Shown: in pieces, positions 30,643-38,238 of the stretch
Position numbering within the stretch: position 1 is the stretch's first letter
How the letters are laid out: every line of letters starts with the position of its first letter
IMG/VR virus record: IMGVR_UViG_3300046474_000206
Coordinates: 1-41,140 of that record
Origin: a virus
Length of the DNA: 41,140 bases
Strand: one strand, 5' to 3'
Program-made: the position numbers and the translations under genes
Notes under the pieces: model-generated
Seen by the model: only the letters and a program-made list of their open reading frames with translations
Told to the model about the DNA's origin: nothing
Database searches by the model: none

Positions 30643-31285
30643 TGAGAACCCCTGCCATCAGCGTTTCGAACTCGTCACTCGCCTTCCCGTCCCGGTATTC
30701 GGGCGGCAACTCCATAACCGAAAGCCCTAGTTTCGCGCCCTTCCGGTATGCCGCGCGGTCGACGATCGTCGGACCTAGTTCGAAGTCTCCCATTTCCTTG
30801 ATTACGTCGATCGATTCGTCAAGTTCCGCCTTGATGTAGTGCGGAACAGCGTTCACGAAGGCGATAGCGCGCACTGGCGCCGTTACCGTCGCCCTTCTCT
30901 GCCTGACTATGTGTGCCGTCTGCGCAAGGCTCCAGGCGTCGAACTGGCCTATGCGCAACGGAATCAAGATTATGTCAGCCAGCGCCATCGCGACGCGCGT
31001 TTCCATATCGAGGTTCGGCGGGCAGTCGATGACGATGTGATCGAAGTTCGGCGCGTCAGCGGTGACGGCATGACCGTAATTCTGGTCGACCCGCACGACG
31101 CTCAGGTTCTGCGGTACCTCAGCATCGATGCGCAACTGTCCCCACTGGTACGCGCTGGACTGGTACGGATTGGCGTCATACAGGCGCACAGAGCCGCCCT
31201 GCATGGCGAGCGTGCCGGCGACGTTGGTAGCGGTCATTGTCTTGCCGACGCCACCCTTCTGCATCACAACCGCTATGATGGTCAT
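30635..31285 (-). CDS. parA: ParA-type partition ATPase
   Basis: 216 aa from the ATG at 31285 (GGGGAAGGAAC upstream). Deviant Walker A KGGVGKT at 10-16 and Walker B IVIDCPPN near 95 define the MinD/ParA family; the lack of an N-terminal HTH points to the short ParF (type Ib) form. It forms a cytoskeletal or nucleoid-bound gradient that segregates plasmid copies. First of the parA-RHH-rep operon. Confidence 0.88.
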   Translation of the reverse strand: MTIIAVVMQKGGVGKTMTATNVAGTLAMQGGSVRLYDANPYQSSAYQWGQLRIDAEVPQNLSVVRVDQNYGHAVTADAPNFDHIVIDCPPNLDMETRVAMALADIILIPLRIGQFDAWSLAQTAHIVRQRRATVTAPVRAIAFVNAVPHYIKAELDESIDVIKEMGDFELGPTIVDRAAYRKGAKLGLSVMELPPEYRDGKASDEFETLMAGVLNG

Positions 31286-31311
31286 GTTCCTTCCCCTGTT
31301 ATTGTGCGCAA

Positions 31312-31340
31312 ATCCTAGTACATACTTGCGCAAACATCAA
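31312..31340 (-). promoter_or_regulatory. Promoter of the par/rep operon
   Basis: Minus strand: TTGATG, 17 bases, TAGGAT, about 27 bp before the parA start. The palindrome TTGCGCAA lies inside the spacer, and a related TTGTGCGCAA element lies just downstream, suggesting autorepression. Confidence 0.55.
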
Positions 31341-31352
31341 CGGGGGAAGTGA

Positions 31353-31386
31353 CGCATACGTATGCGCGTGTGCGCACACGTGTACA
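31353..31386. repeat. Adjacent perfect palindromes, candidate centromere (parS/parC)
   Basis: CGCATACGTATGCG (31353-31366) directly abuts CGTGTGCGCACACG (31367-31380), followed by TGTACA (31381-31386). All are perfect. They stand upstream of parA where type Ib centromeres lie. Binding protein inferred to be the RHH partner. Confidence 0.65.
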
Positions 31387-31884
31387 TCACGCAGCGCGTC
31401 TCAACTCAAACCGTTCCGTCAGCCGTCCCCTGCGTATCTGAACAGCCTTCCCCGCGTCCAGTCGCCGCAGCACTTCATCCGACGCCCGCACGTACTGCCT
31501 GCGCGTCACCGTGTCGACAAGCGCCTCGAATACGTGGATGCCGCCATTGAGCGCCGGCAATCCGCCAGGCCCGAACACAAGTCGCCCCGTCTGGTTGTAT
31601 CGTTCCGCGGCGTCGATCAGCGCGTTCTGTGCGTCATAGAGCGCTTGCAGCCCGACCTCCTTATTGCCGGCTGTCTCGCACAGAATGATGGAAATATTCA
31701 TTGCATAGACAAGTTTGTCCCATGCGTCTTTCTGTCCGTCGCCGCGAGCAAGGGATAGGGCGGCGGCATGGACAGACGTCAGTACGTTTGTGCGCTCGTT
31801 ACCCTGTAGCGGTAAGTCGCCGTTGAAAAGGGTGCTGATTACGTCTTTGCAAGCGACCGGCTTGCGGGCGGTTCTCTTTCTCAT
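31387..31884 (-). CDS. 165-aa early protein of unknown function
   Basis: Start ATG at 31884, overlapping a tiny upstream frame (ATGA). Helical protein with KDVISTLFNGDLPLQGNERTN near the start and an Arg-rich end. Similar hypothetical proteins seem common in Burkholderia phages and prophages, from memory. It is upstream of the par promoter in the same direction and probably ends the early operon that begins at 33723. Confidence 0.65.
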   Translation of the reverse strand: MRKRTARKPVACKDVISTLFNGDLPLQGNERTNVLTSVHAAALSLARGDGQKDAWDKLVYAMNISIILCETAGNKEVGLQALYDAQNALIDAAERYNQTGRLVFGPGGLPALNGGIHVFEALVDTVTRRQYVRASDEVLRRLDAGKAVQIRRGRLTERFELRRAA

Positions 31885-31940
31885 TTCACGTTCCAATGTT
31901 CCCGCATCACGCGCAGGATCGTTTCGATTCGGCTGCTCAC
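31881..31940 (-). CDS. Possible 19-aa leader peptide
   Basis: GTG start with GAGGATCAGAA before it; the sequence reads MSSRIETILRVMREHWNVK and its stop overlaps the next start as ATGA. Too short for confident assignment. It could couple translation. Confidence 0.3.
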   Translation of the reverse strand: MSSRIETILRVMREHWNVK

Positions 31941-31964
31941 TTCTGATCCTCGCTGCTCTGCACG

Positions 31965-32180
31965 TCATTCTCGATAAGCGCCCGGGATAAGGTCAGCCGA
32001 ACTCACCTTGCCGAACCGCTCAAGAACGGCTAGCGCCCGCTCCAGCGCTTGGCGCTCGGCTGCTTGCCAAAAAGACCATGCGACATCCGTGTCGGACCAA
32101 AGATAATTCCCGCTTAGATGCCGGCCAATGGTCATTCCGTATTCGATCGCGACTTTCTCGAACGCTTCGCGGCTATTCAT
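31965..32180 (-). CDS. 71-aa early protein with WQAAERQALERA motif
   Basis: Start ATG at 32180 with GGAGGAAGGG. The motif SFWQAAERQALERALAVLER matches the 108-aa protein at 3914-4240. Family of small phage early proteins; role unknown. Overlaps the previous gene by 8 bp. Confidence 0.65.
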   Translation of the reverse strand: MNSREAFEKVAIEYGMTIGRHLSGNYLWSDTDVAWSFWQAAERQALERALAVLERFGKVSSADLIPGAYRE

Positions 32181-32535
32181 TCCCTTCCTCCCCGGATTGC
32201 CTTGCTCGGTCGATGGCGGCGTCGATGCTATACAAAGTGTGCCCATTGGGTCCATGTGCTGCTTCGTATAGCGCGAACTCTCTGGCAACTTTCAAGCCGC
32301 GAATGAAAGCATCATCCGGCGTGGGGTGGGTGAACAAAGCGCGCTTCCCGCCGTAGTTGCCGAGATCATTGAACTCTTTTTCGCTTATGTCGATCCACCC
32401 GTAACCAGATTGAATCTGATAGATCGGCTTCCTCTCCGCCAATACGCGGGATTCGAGGGCGGCGTTCCAAGCTTTCCGCATGTTTTCGTTGCAGCCGCAG
32501 CGATGCCCTTGGTCAAGCCATTCATCGAAAGTCAT
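32173..32535 (-). CDS. 120-aa early protein of unknown function
   Basis: Starts MTFDEWLDQGHRCGCNENMR; the middle has YGWIDISEKEFNDL, and an AAIDRA segment lies near the end, as in small mosaic phage early proteins. The ATGA-type overlap with the gene before it places it in one operon. Confidence 0.65.
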   Translation of the reverse strand: MTFDEWLDQGHRCGCNENMRKAWNAALESRVLAERKPIYQIQSGYGWIDISEKEFNDLGNYGGKRALFTHPTPDDAFIRGLKVAREFALYEAAHGPNGHTLYSIDAAIDRARQSGEEGNE

Positions 32536-33386
32536 TTGCTCGCTCCCTTGGCGATGGCTGCGTCGATAGCGGCGCGCAAATTCAAACCTCGTCGTTCGGT
32601 AACTGTCCTATCGCCGAAGTCATCGTAGTCAGTCGTCATAATGCAACCCGAATCGAGCCGCGCCTTGTCCGCCTCAAGCGCTTGCATCCGCTCCGCATCA
32701 ATCCTGTCTTGCTCTGCGGACTGGGCGGGAGGGGCGGCGCATCCAAGGTCATAGACGACGATGCCGCCGATTTCGAACTCAGTGCGCCAGATGCCTTCGT
32801 TCGACCATTGATCATCGTCCGCAAGGCTTTCGCGATAGGCTGCGATCGCATCAGTGTCAGCGTCGCGCGGGTCCATGTACTCCATTCCTAGAACCGCATC
32901 CAGAAGCTGTTCACGCTCATTCACGAATGCGGCCTGCGGATGATCCGTCTCGCCATAGCCGATGACGATGTATCGCGCCACCGCCTCTTGCTTGTCGCTC
33001 GGAGTGGCGGGAGTGGCGGGAGTGGCGGCGAGCACATACGCGCCGAAGTCAGTCAGGTAGTGACGGCCACCGGGTGCCGGGCGAACGGCTCCGAATTCAG
33101 CCAGTGAGTGCATATCTTCCTTATCCACATCATGACCGCCCGCCTGAGGGTCTTCGCAGCACTCGTTGAATCTGCGCAACTGAGCGAGCAGTCGCGGCTT
33201 CAATCTAGGCAGCGCCACCGGTTCATCTGAGAGAGGGGCGGGGGTGGCGAGAGCGCGGCGATATGCATCGACAAGGGCTTTGCGCGCTGCGATCCGCTCG
33301 CTCGGCTTGTTCGCGCCGAATGCATCGTTCAACAGGTCGTTGAAGTCCGCTATCAAAACATCTTGTTCGTTTGTTTTCTGATTCAT
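32532..33386 (-). CDS. 284-aa early protein of unknown function
   Basis: Start ATG at 33386. Composite look: an N-terminal helical segment, a winged-helix-like centre (LKPRLLAQLRRFNECCEDP, then MHSLAEFGAVRPAPGGRHYLTDFG), a short Ala-Thr-Pro tandem repeat (encoded by three 9-bp repeats at 33001-33028), and an acidic C-terminal half ending AAIDAAIAKG. May be a mosaic of smaller modules. No enzymatic motif seen. Confidence 0.65.
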   Translation of the reverse strand: MNQKTNEQDVLIADFNDLLNDAFGANKPSERIAARKALVDAYRRALATPAPLSDEPVALPRLKPRLLAQLRRFNECCEDPQAGGHDVDKEDMHSLAEFGAVRPAPGGRHYLTDFGAYVLAATPATPATPSDKQEAVARYIVIGYGETDHPQAAFVNEREQLLDAVLGMEYMDPRDADTDAIAAYRESLADDDQWSNEGIWRTEFEIGGIVVYDLGCAAPPAQSAEQDRIDAERMQALEADKARLDSGCIMTTDYDDFGDRTVTERRGLNLRAAIDAAIAKGASK

Positions 33387-33565
33387 TTCTCTCTCGCTAT
33401 CGGTGTTTCGCCAATCAGGATCACGCACCGCTCGCCGGTCATATCCGCGATCATCCTCGCGAAGCTCGCGCAAGCACGCTGGAGTAGGGCGGGCGGTGGT
33501 TCCTTCGCCAGACACAGCGCATCGAATGATGATCTCGCTGCCTGGCGTGTCGTCGTGTGAATCAT
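33383..33565 (-). CDS. 60-aa early protein of unknown function
   Basis: ATGA overlap with the next gene. Starts MIHTTTRQAARSSFDALCLA, with a hydrophobic strand CVILIGETP near the end. No recognised family. Confidence 0.55.
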   Translation of the reverse strand: MIHTTTRQAARSSFDALCLAKEPPPALLQRACASFARMIADMTGERCVILIGETPIAREK

Positions 33566-33591
33566 GCTGTCTGCTTTAGAGACGACCGACG

Positions 33592-33675
33592 CTATAACCT
33601 CTGTCGGCCGTGTGTGAAGAAGGCGGCCACGTAGACGGACGGGCGTAATAAGGCGAAGCGGGTGTAGTTGTGCAT
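33592..33675 (-). CDS. 27-aa peptide, first gene after the promoter at 33723
   Basis: Starts MHNYTRFALLRPSVYVAAFF; AGAAGGAA stands six bases upstream. The leader between promoter and start (ACACAACA...AGAAGGAA) resembles the leader of the 129-aa gene at 1657. Probably a small membrane-associated peptide or translational leader. Confidence 0.45.
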   Translation of the reverse strand: MHNYTRFALLRPSVYVAAFFTHGRQRL

Positions 33676-33722
33676 GCTGGTTCCTTCTGTTGTGTGGTTA
33701 TTGTTGTCCTGCATTGGTACGG

Positions 33723-33751
33723 ATAATACTTGCGCGGTATCAGTACGTCAA
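33723..33751 (-). promoter_or_regulatory. Leftward promoter of the early-regulon type
   Basis: Minus strand: TTGACG, 17-bp spacer TACTGATACCGCGCAAG, TATTAT. Best -35/-10 match of the set. It would drive the genes from 33675 down to 31387. Confidence 0.75.
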
Positions 33752-33763
33752 GCGTCTGGTGTA

Positions 33764-34123
33764 TTATTTTCGGGCGAGTAAACACAGATCGCGGAAGCCG
33801 TTCTGCGATCGCTCATAGCCAACTAGGTTGTTCTTCATCCAGTCAGGCACATCGAGGCGCTTCGTCTTGCTCTCGATGGCGTCCTGTAAGCGCTCACCTT
33901 CGAGCAGCGCAAACTTCACGCGCGACGAGCTGGCGTTTCGCCACACGGCTCCCTTGCTTACCAGGGCATGCAGAGCGTCACGCACAGACGTCTTCGGAAA
34001 TTCTGGCAGAAGATCGACAACCTGCTCGACTGTGTACTCATAGTTCGGAACCATCGCGTCGATGAGATCTTGCGCGGATACGGTGTTGGTCTTGCCTCGC
34101 GGCGAAATTGCGACGTTCTTCAT
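33764..34123 (-). CDS. Winged-helix protein of the early operon
   Basis: 119 aa. Residues 15-75 (VSAQDLIDAMVPNYEYTVEQ, KTSVRDALHALVSKGAVWR) form a winged helix. ATGA overlap with the YbcO-like gene. The last gene before the promoter at 33723. Probably DNA-binding; target unknown. Confidence 0.65.
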   Translation of the reverse strand: MKNVAISPRGKTNTVSAQDLIDAMVPNYEYTVEQVVDLLPEFPKTSVRDALHALVSKGAVWRNASSSRVKFALLEGERLQDAIESKTKRLDVPDWMKNNLVGYERSQNGFRDLCLLARK

Positions 34124-34548
34124 GCTGCGTCCTTGTTTTCAATTCCCATCTTGCGGGCGCGCACTGGCTCCCATTCGGCATAAGCCTGATTCCACATATC
34201 GCGCTTTTCTTCGCGCGTGAACCGCCGACCCTGGTCGTATTCCGTATGGCACCAATGGCAGGCGGGTAGGGTCAGTTCGTTTGAAACCTTCAGGCCCATG
34301 CCTTTACCTTGGTTGCGGTGCGCTGGAACAACAATGTCGGGGGATGCTTCGCCGCCGCAGATGACGCCCATGTAGCAGCGCTCTCCTTTGCACGCCGCAA
34401 GGTACTTCGACCCTTCGGCGACGGTCGGCTTCTTGATGCGCGACTTCATCGCCGTACGTTTGAGCGTCGTCTTGCGGTCAGCGAGGCCGAACGGCTTCGG
34501 CTCCTTGCGCTTGAAGCCAGTTCGGCGAAGTGGGGTAGAGCGCTTCAT
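34120..34548 (-). CDS. YbcO-like nuclease (DUF1364 family)
   Basis: 142 aa from the ATG at 34548. Basic N-terminus, then CKGERC and the signature PAHRNQGKGMGLKVSN, then PACHWCHTEYDQG, an HNH-like metal-binding arrangement of the YbcO family. These enzymes belong to the lambdoid nin recombination set and can replace Rap/NinG-type endonucleases. It stands two genes from NinB, which fits. Confidence 0.8.
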   Translation of the reverse strand: MKRSTPLRRTGFKRKEPKPFGLADRKTTLKRTAMKSRIKKPTVAEGSKYLAACKGERCYMGVICGGEASPDIVVPAHRNQGKGMGLKVSNELTLPACHWCHTEYDQGRRFTREEKRDMWNQAYAEWEPVRARKMGIENKDAA

Positions 34549-34940
34549 TGCGCCGCCCACAGCAGTTGCGCGAACGGATTCCCCGCCATCGATGCCGCCG
34601 CACGACGGGCCTTCTCGATGGCCTTGTTCTTCTCGTAGTGGCGTGCATGCCTCAGTCTTGCGCAGGTTCGCTTCGACGGCTTCGGCTTGTCCTTGCCTTC
34701 GCCGGCCTTCCATAAGGCCATCACGCGGCCCGGTTCATTGATCTTGTGTTGCCACCCCGATATGTGGATCAAGCCTTCTGCATGCATGGCTCGCATTGCC
34801 TTACGCGCTGTGTCTTGGTGAATCCCCATCGTGTCTGCAACATCGATGCTCGTCATACCCTTATCAATTATCTTGAGCATCGTGCGGTAGTTCGCATACC
34901 GCTTAGATTCCAGGTTAAGGTTGCGCAGTTTTGTCGTCAT
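34545..34940 (-). CDS. HTH DNA-binding protein of the nin-like region
   Basis: 131 aa. HTH near residues 28-55 (GMTSIDVADTMGIHQDTARKAMRAM) with a wing, then a basic tail. ATGA overlaps at both ends join it to NinB and YbcO genes. Probably transcription-related; not recognisable as a named family. Confidence 0.65.
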   Translation of the reverse strand: MTTKLRNLNLESKRYANYRTMLKIIDKGMTSIDVADTMGIHQDTARKAMRAMHAEGLIHISGWQHKINEPGRVMALWKAGEGKDKPKPSKRTCARLRHARHYEKNKAIEKARRAAASMAGNPFAQLLWAAQ

Positions 34941-35335
34941 GCTGCGTACTCCGCGTAATCGGCCGGCGCACTCCAGCGAACGCCATGCTGCGCGCCGAAT
35001 GCATAGATCAGTTCAACGAGATCGGAAAACAGCTTCTTGCCCATCGTGCTAGTCCGATGGCCGCAGATGACGAATCCGCCATCGATGCCGGGAACGGCCT
35101 TCTGGCCTTTGAGCGAAGCTGAGAACACATCCTTCCACTCATCGGCCGTCAACTTCTGGCCGTACCAATTGACCTGGCGCGATACGTCGGCCAGCATCGG
35201 CCACAGCTTGGCGTTCTGGTCGAGCGTGCGTGTCGGCTCGGATAGGGTGAGAATGTGACCATCAGGGCGATGCATCACGGCGCCGATAGCGAAGCGGCGG
35301 TTGCTCTCGTTGAGGATGATGATGTGTTTGTCCAT
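34937..35335 (-). CDS. ninB: NinB-family recombination protein
   Basis: 132 aa from the ATG at 35335. The family core is clear: RTLDQNAKLWPMLADVSRQV, LTADEWKDVF and GGFVICGHRTSTMGKKL. NinB (Orf of lambda) binds ssDNA and SSB and helps load recombination proteins in place of RecFOR. It lies within a recombination gene cluster with YbcO, VRR-NUC, SSB and Sak4. Confidence 0.88.
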   Translation of the reverse strand: MDKHIIILNESNRRFAIGAVMHRPDGHILTLSEPTRTLDQNAKLWPMLADVSRQVNWYGQKLTADEWKDVFSASLKGQKAVPGIDGGFVICGHRTSTMGKKLFSDLVELIYAFGAQHGVRWSAPADYAEYAA

Positions 35336-35622
35336 CACGCATTCCCCCGCGTAACGGCGATCGCCTGCTCGATCGAGTCGACAACATGGATTTCGCCTGA
35401 CCATGCAGCGTGAAATTCTTCCTGTGCCGGCGTCAGCTTGCGTGCGCTCGGCGGCTTGGTGCCGTCCTTGATCTCCAGCAGGAACGTGCGTCCGGCGTAT
35501 TCAACGACAAGATCAGGGAATCCCTGTCCGACCGTGTGAGTCGGAACAACCTTCGCACCGATCTTGCGTAACGCTGCGACGACTTCGGGCTGATTGCGGT
35601 CTGCTTTGGCTGCGTATTTCAT
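35335..35622 (-). CDS. VRR-NUC domain nuclease
   Basis: 95 aa, a minimal stand-alone VRR-NUC (PD-D/EXK) enzyme. Active-site residues are visible as D37 in FPDLVV and E50/K52 in LLEIKDG. Phage members are thought to resolve branched DNA. Coupled by overlaps to the methylase before it and NinB behind it. Confidence 0.85.
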   Translation of the reverse strand: MKYAAKADRNQPEVVAALRKIGAKVVPTHTVGQGFPDLVVEYAGRTFLLEIKDGTKPPSARKLTPAQEEFHAAWSGEIHVVDSIEQAIAVTRGNA

Positions 35623-36278
35623 GCGAGCAACCCCATCTGTTCTTGCTTAACGGCGGGCGGCGGCTCGAATAACGAAACCTGGCGCTGCGCTTCGTCGATG
35701 CGCTTGCACGCAATGTCGAAGTATTTCGGCTCGCGCTCAATGCCGATGAAAGAGCGGCCAAGACGCGACGCGGCGACGCCGGTAGTGCCTGAACCCATGA
35801 ACGGGTCGAGGATCGTTTCTGGAAGCCCTGCGATCTGGATGCACCACTCCATGAGCGCGATCGGCTTCTGCGTCGGGTGAACCTTTCCGCCGTCCATGTT
35901 CATCGGGCGCATGCGGAAGATGCGCGCCACAGCGTCGAAGTCCGTCCACGCAAGTTCGCAGTCGGCGAAATCGCGGCCTTCGTTCTGTTTGTCCCAAATC
36001 AGGAAGCAGCGAGCGGGAGGAAGCTGGAAGTAGTTGCCGCCCCAATAGAGGTGTTTATCGCCTGCCGAGTGCATCAGGGATAAATGCGCATCGCCGATCG
36101 GCTCATCATCCCAACTGTCGGCGGCAAACCCGCGCGACTTGCTGATGCGGTTGCTCTTGGTGATGCTGATGCCATACGGAGGATCGGTGATTACCGCGTC
36201 GACGCGATGGAGCGTCGGAAGTATCTCGCGCATGTCACCTAAATACAGCGTGGCCTCGCCGATGATTTCTTTTTTCAT
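35619..36278 (-). CDS. DNA methyltransferase (DPPY type)
   Basis: 219 aa from the ATG at 36278. DPPY at 32-35 and DPFMGSGTTG at 158-167 give the beta-class order and, with the DPPY form, suggest N6-adenine methylation (Dam-like or CcrM-like target unknown). No restriction partner nearby. It differs from the late methylase at 7480-8250, so the phage carries two orphan methylases in opposite arms. Confidence 0.87.
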   Translation of the reverse strand: MKKEIIGEATLYLGDMREILPTLHRVDAVITDPPYGISITKSNRISKSRGFAADSWDDEPIGDAHLSLMHSAGDKHLYWGGNYFQLPPARCFLIWDKQNEGRDFADCELAWTDFDAVARIFRMRPMNMDGGKVHPTQKPIALMEWCIQIAGLPETILDPFMGSGTTGVAASRLGRSFIGIEREPKYFDIACKRIDEAQRQVSLFEPPPAVKQEQMGLLA

Positions 36279-36454
36279 TGTGCTTTCTTGTCCGAACGTA
36301 TAAACGCCCAAATTTCCTTCTTCGCGCGCTCTGCGGCGCGATCCCCGCTCTTGCCCCTCACGTTTTCGACGATCGCTTTGGCTTCCTCGAATGAGCCGCG
36401 GCGACCGGCGCGTACTGCTGACATGAAGCGGCTTAACGCTTCCTCGCGCGTCAT
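36275..36454 (-). CDS. 59-aa basic protein between ligase and methylase
   Basis: ATGA overlaps at both ends. Starts MTREEALSRFMSAVRAGRRG; helical, Arg/Lys-rich. Tight coupling to the RNA ligase and methylase suggests a common early function, but no family is recognised. Confidence 0.6.
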   Translation of the reverse strand: MTREEALSRFMSAVRAGRRGSFEEAKAIVENVRGKSGDRAAERAKKEIWAFIRSDKKAQ

Positions 36455-36987
36455 GCCGCTTTAGCGAGGCCCTTTGGGATCTCGTCGTTTTCGAGCAGAA
36501 CCTTGAACATCTGCTGAGCGGCCGAGTGATAGACAATGATCCCTTCCGGTTTTGCGAATCCCGGAACGGCTACACTACCCAGATAGCGCAGACGTTCGAG
36601 CACTGTCGACGTATCGGCCATCGTGCCGTGATAGAGAACCGGAACAACTTCGCAGCACGCGGGCGGCGGATTGTGTTCACCCCATCGCGCGGTATTGAAC
36701 AGCGCGAAGCGCTTTTCGCTGAGTCCATATCCCCGCTGAATGCCGCTTCCGTACCATTCGCCGAAGTGCTGGCCGACACCGAGCTTCAGCAGTTCGTCGC
36801 GATTCCCTTGCGCCCATCTCGCAAAGCCGTAGTTGTCGGATTCGGGCGTAATCCATCGATTGCGGCTGCCCGTCAGAAGATCGCCGTCTTCCGTGATGAC
36901 GATCTGCGCATTCGTGCCGTCGATCTTTTCGGTGATGGTGATATCTCGCTTCAGGCGCGGGATCTTGGGGAAAGCAACGAATTCCAT
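36451..36987 (-). CDS. Minimal RNA ligase family nucleotidyltransferase
   Basis: 178 aa from the ATG at 36987 (AAGGAG six bases upstream; the GTG two codons before is less likely). All nucleotidyltransferase motifs are present: I EKIDGTN with lysine 21, Ia-like TGSRNRW, III FGEWYGSG, IIIa FALFNTARW, IV PEGIIVY and V MFKVLLEN. This is the catalytic core of the Rnl2-type family without the usual C-terminal domain (T4 Rnl2 is about 330 aa). It may reseal host-cut tRNA or rRNA as counter-defence, or seal DNA/RNA nicks. Confidence 0.82.
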   Translation of the reverse strand: MEFVAFPKIPRLKRDITITEKIDGTNAQIVITEDGDLLTGSRNRWITPESDNYGFARWAQGNRDELLKLGVGQHFGEWYGSGIQRGYGLSEKRFALFNTARWGEHNPPPACCEVVPVLYHGTMADTSTVLERLRYLGSVAVPGFAKPEGIIVYHSAAQQMFKVLLENDEIPKGLAKAA

Positions 36988-37011
36988 ATTCACTCCTTGT
37001 TGGCGATTTAT

Positions 37012-37125
37012 TCAGCACCAGCACACCCGATCCAGACTCACAGATCGCCGGAAGAACCACGGCCCCGTACCAACGCGGCTGTACTCGGTGTAACTGGCTA
37101 AGTGCGGCAGGATGACGGTATGCAT
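37012..37125 (-). CDS. Possible 37-aa peptide
   Basis: An open frame fills the gap between the Gp157 and ligase genes, starting MHTVILPHLASYTEYSRVG. No good Shine-Dalgarno sequence. Its stop lies 24 bases before the ligase start. Weak support. Confidence 0.3.
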   Translation of the reverse strand: MHTVILPHLASYTEYSRVGTGPWFFRRSVSLDRVCWC

Positions 37126-37133
37126 GGCGTTGA

Positions 37134-37628
37134 TTACTTGATATCGAGACGGCGCCCGCGAACCAGCGAGCAGCCCGGCACCTCGAATCCATCGAGGATG
37201 GCTTTCTTTATGAGCGCCTTATCAGGCATCGGCTTCGGCGGCTCCGGTTCCGTCTTGTACGCATCCGGGATCAGCGATTCGTCTGCGATCTGCACGCTCG
37301 GCGGATTGAGCGCGATCTTGATGCGGAAGTAGGGCGTATCGATCTTCGACACTCTCGCCAGCTTCATGCCGTCGAGCAGGTATTGGCGAATGCGGCCGGC
37401 GCGGTTCTTCATTGCTTTTGCGCGATCGTTCATAGCCTTAGCGGCTTCCTCGATCTGCGCAGCGGTCGCCTCAAGATTTCGGGCAACGAACGCCGTGTTC
37501 ATGCACTTCGTTTCCAGATCGCCGCTGATCGCTTCGAGCGTGTCAGACAGCGTCGTTTCATCCAGATCCAGGTCTTCGAGCTTCGCCGCATCTGCGCGGT
37601 ACTCGCTCGCGATTTCGAAGAGGTTCAT
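37134..37628 (-). CDS. Siphovirus Gp157 family protein
   Basis: 164 aa. Starts MNLFEIASEYRAD; the central coiled coil includes KCMNTAFVARNLEATAAQIEEAAKAM and then RAGRIRQYLLDGM. The C-terminal KIDTPYFRIKIALNPPSVQI is the family signature. Gp157 proteins are early phage proteins often next to recombination genes; one member has been linked to phage resistance in streptococci. Coupled to the gene before by ATGA. Confidence 0.85.
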   Translation of the reverse strand: MNLFEIASEYRADAAKLEDLDLDETTLSDTLEAISGDLETKCMNTAFVARNLEATAAQIEEAAKAMNDRAKAMKNRAGRIRQYLLDGMKLARVSKIDTPYFRIKIALNPPSVQIADESLIPDAYKTEPEPPKPMPDKALIKKAILDGFEVPGCSLVRGRRLDIK

Positions 37629-37960
37629 TCTTGCTCTCCGGTTGCTTTTGCGATCGCAGCGCGGCCGCACTCCAGCGCATCAGCGTATTGGAGCATCATC
37701 GATACGTCGTTCATGTGCTCCGCATCGTTGTACTTGACGAACTTTTCCAATGCTTCCAGCAGCTCAGGCGCGGCGGCGATCAGGGAAGCATTCGCTCTTG
37801 TTTCCTCCGCTTCTCGCGCGTGTACGCCTTCATAGACCGGCGTCAGCACATTTGCGACCTTGTAGCGGCCGCCAAGTCGGGTTCCTCGAATTCGCACATA
37901 CGGCTTGTCGCATTCTTCTGGAAGCGCCCCCCACGGTCCCGGCGTGTGTTTCGTGTCCAT
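37625..37960 (-). CDS. 111-aa HTPGPW-type phage protein
   Basis: Starts MDTKHTPGPWGALPEE, the family hallmark, and has ANASLIAAAPELLEALE later. Found widely in proteobacterial phages, no function known. AAGGAG before the ATG. First gene behind the promoter at 38029. Confidence 0.8.
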   Translation of the reverse strand: MDTKHTPGPWGALPEECDKPYVRIRGTRLGGRYKVANVLTPVYEGVHAREAEETRANASLIAAAPELLEALEKFVKYNDAEHMNDVSMMLQYADALECGRAAIAKATGEQE

Positions 37961-38028
37961 CTCGGCTCCTTGTTGTCATCGCCAGACATAAAGCATCCGG
38001 CGTATCGGTTCTAGCATATTGCCACGAA

Positions 38029-38057
38029 ATAAAGCGTGCGGTGTATTAGTCACGCAT
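38029..38057 (-). promoter_or_regulatory. Leftward promoter of the early-regulon type (weak -10/-35)
   Basis: Minus strand: ATGCGT, 17-bp spacer GACTAATACACCGCACG, CTTTAT. The spacer keeps ACTAATAC and CGCA at the same distances as the other four sites although the hexamers are weaker. It overlaps the stop of the preceding gene. Confidence 0.5.
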
Positions 38058-38238
38058 AAAATTTCGCTATGATTTCGTTCGTGCGATTACGATGCGGTAT
38101 CTCGCGCAGATCGAGGATCAGCCGCAGGGCGTCGCGTCTCATGGTCGCCTCTGCAATGTCGATCTCTGCAATTCGGAGCTGTTCGCGGATATGCTCGATC
38201 GATACGACGGTAACGGGCTGCTTGTTGTCTAAGCTCAT
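38050..38238 (-). CDS. 62-aa coiled-coil-like protein
   Basis: Starts MSLDNKQPVTVVSIEHIREQL and continues as a charged helix. The start at 38238 overlaps the previous stop (ATGA); an in-frame ATG at 38250 is an alternative. Function unknown. Confidence 0.55.
   Translation of the reverse strand: MSLDNKQPVTVVSIEHIREQLRIAEIDIAEATMRRDALRLILDLREIPHRNRTNEIIAKFYA

Noticed and set aside
33001-33028. Three 9-bp tandem repeats
   Set aside because: They encode an Ala-Thr-Pro linker within the 284-aa early gene; too short to suggest more than a flexible linker.
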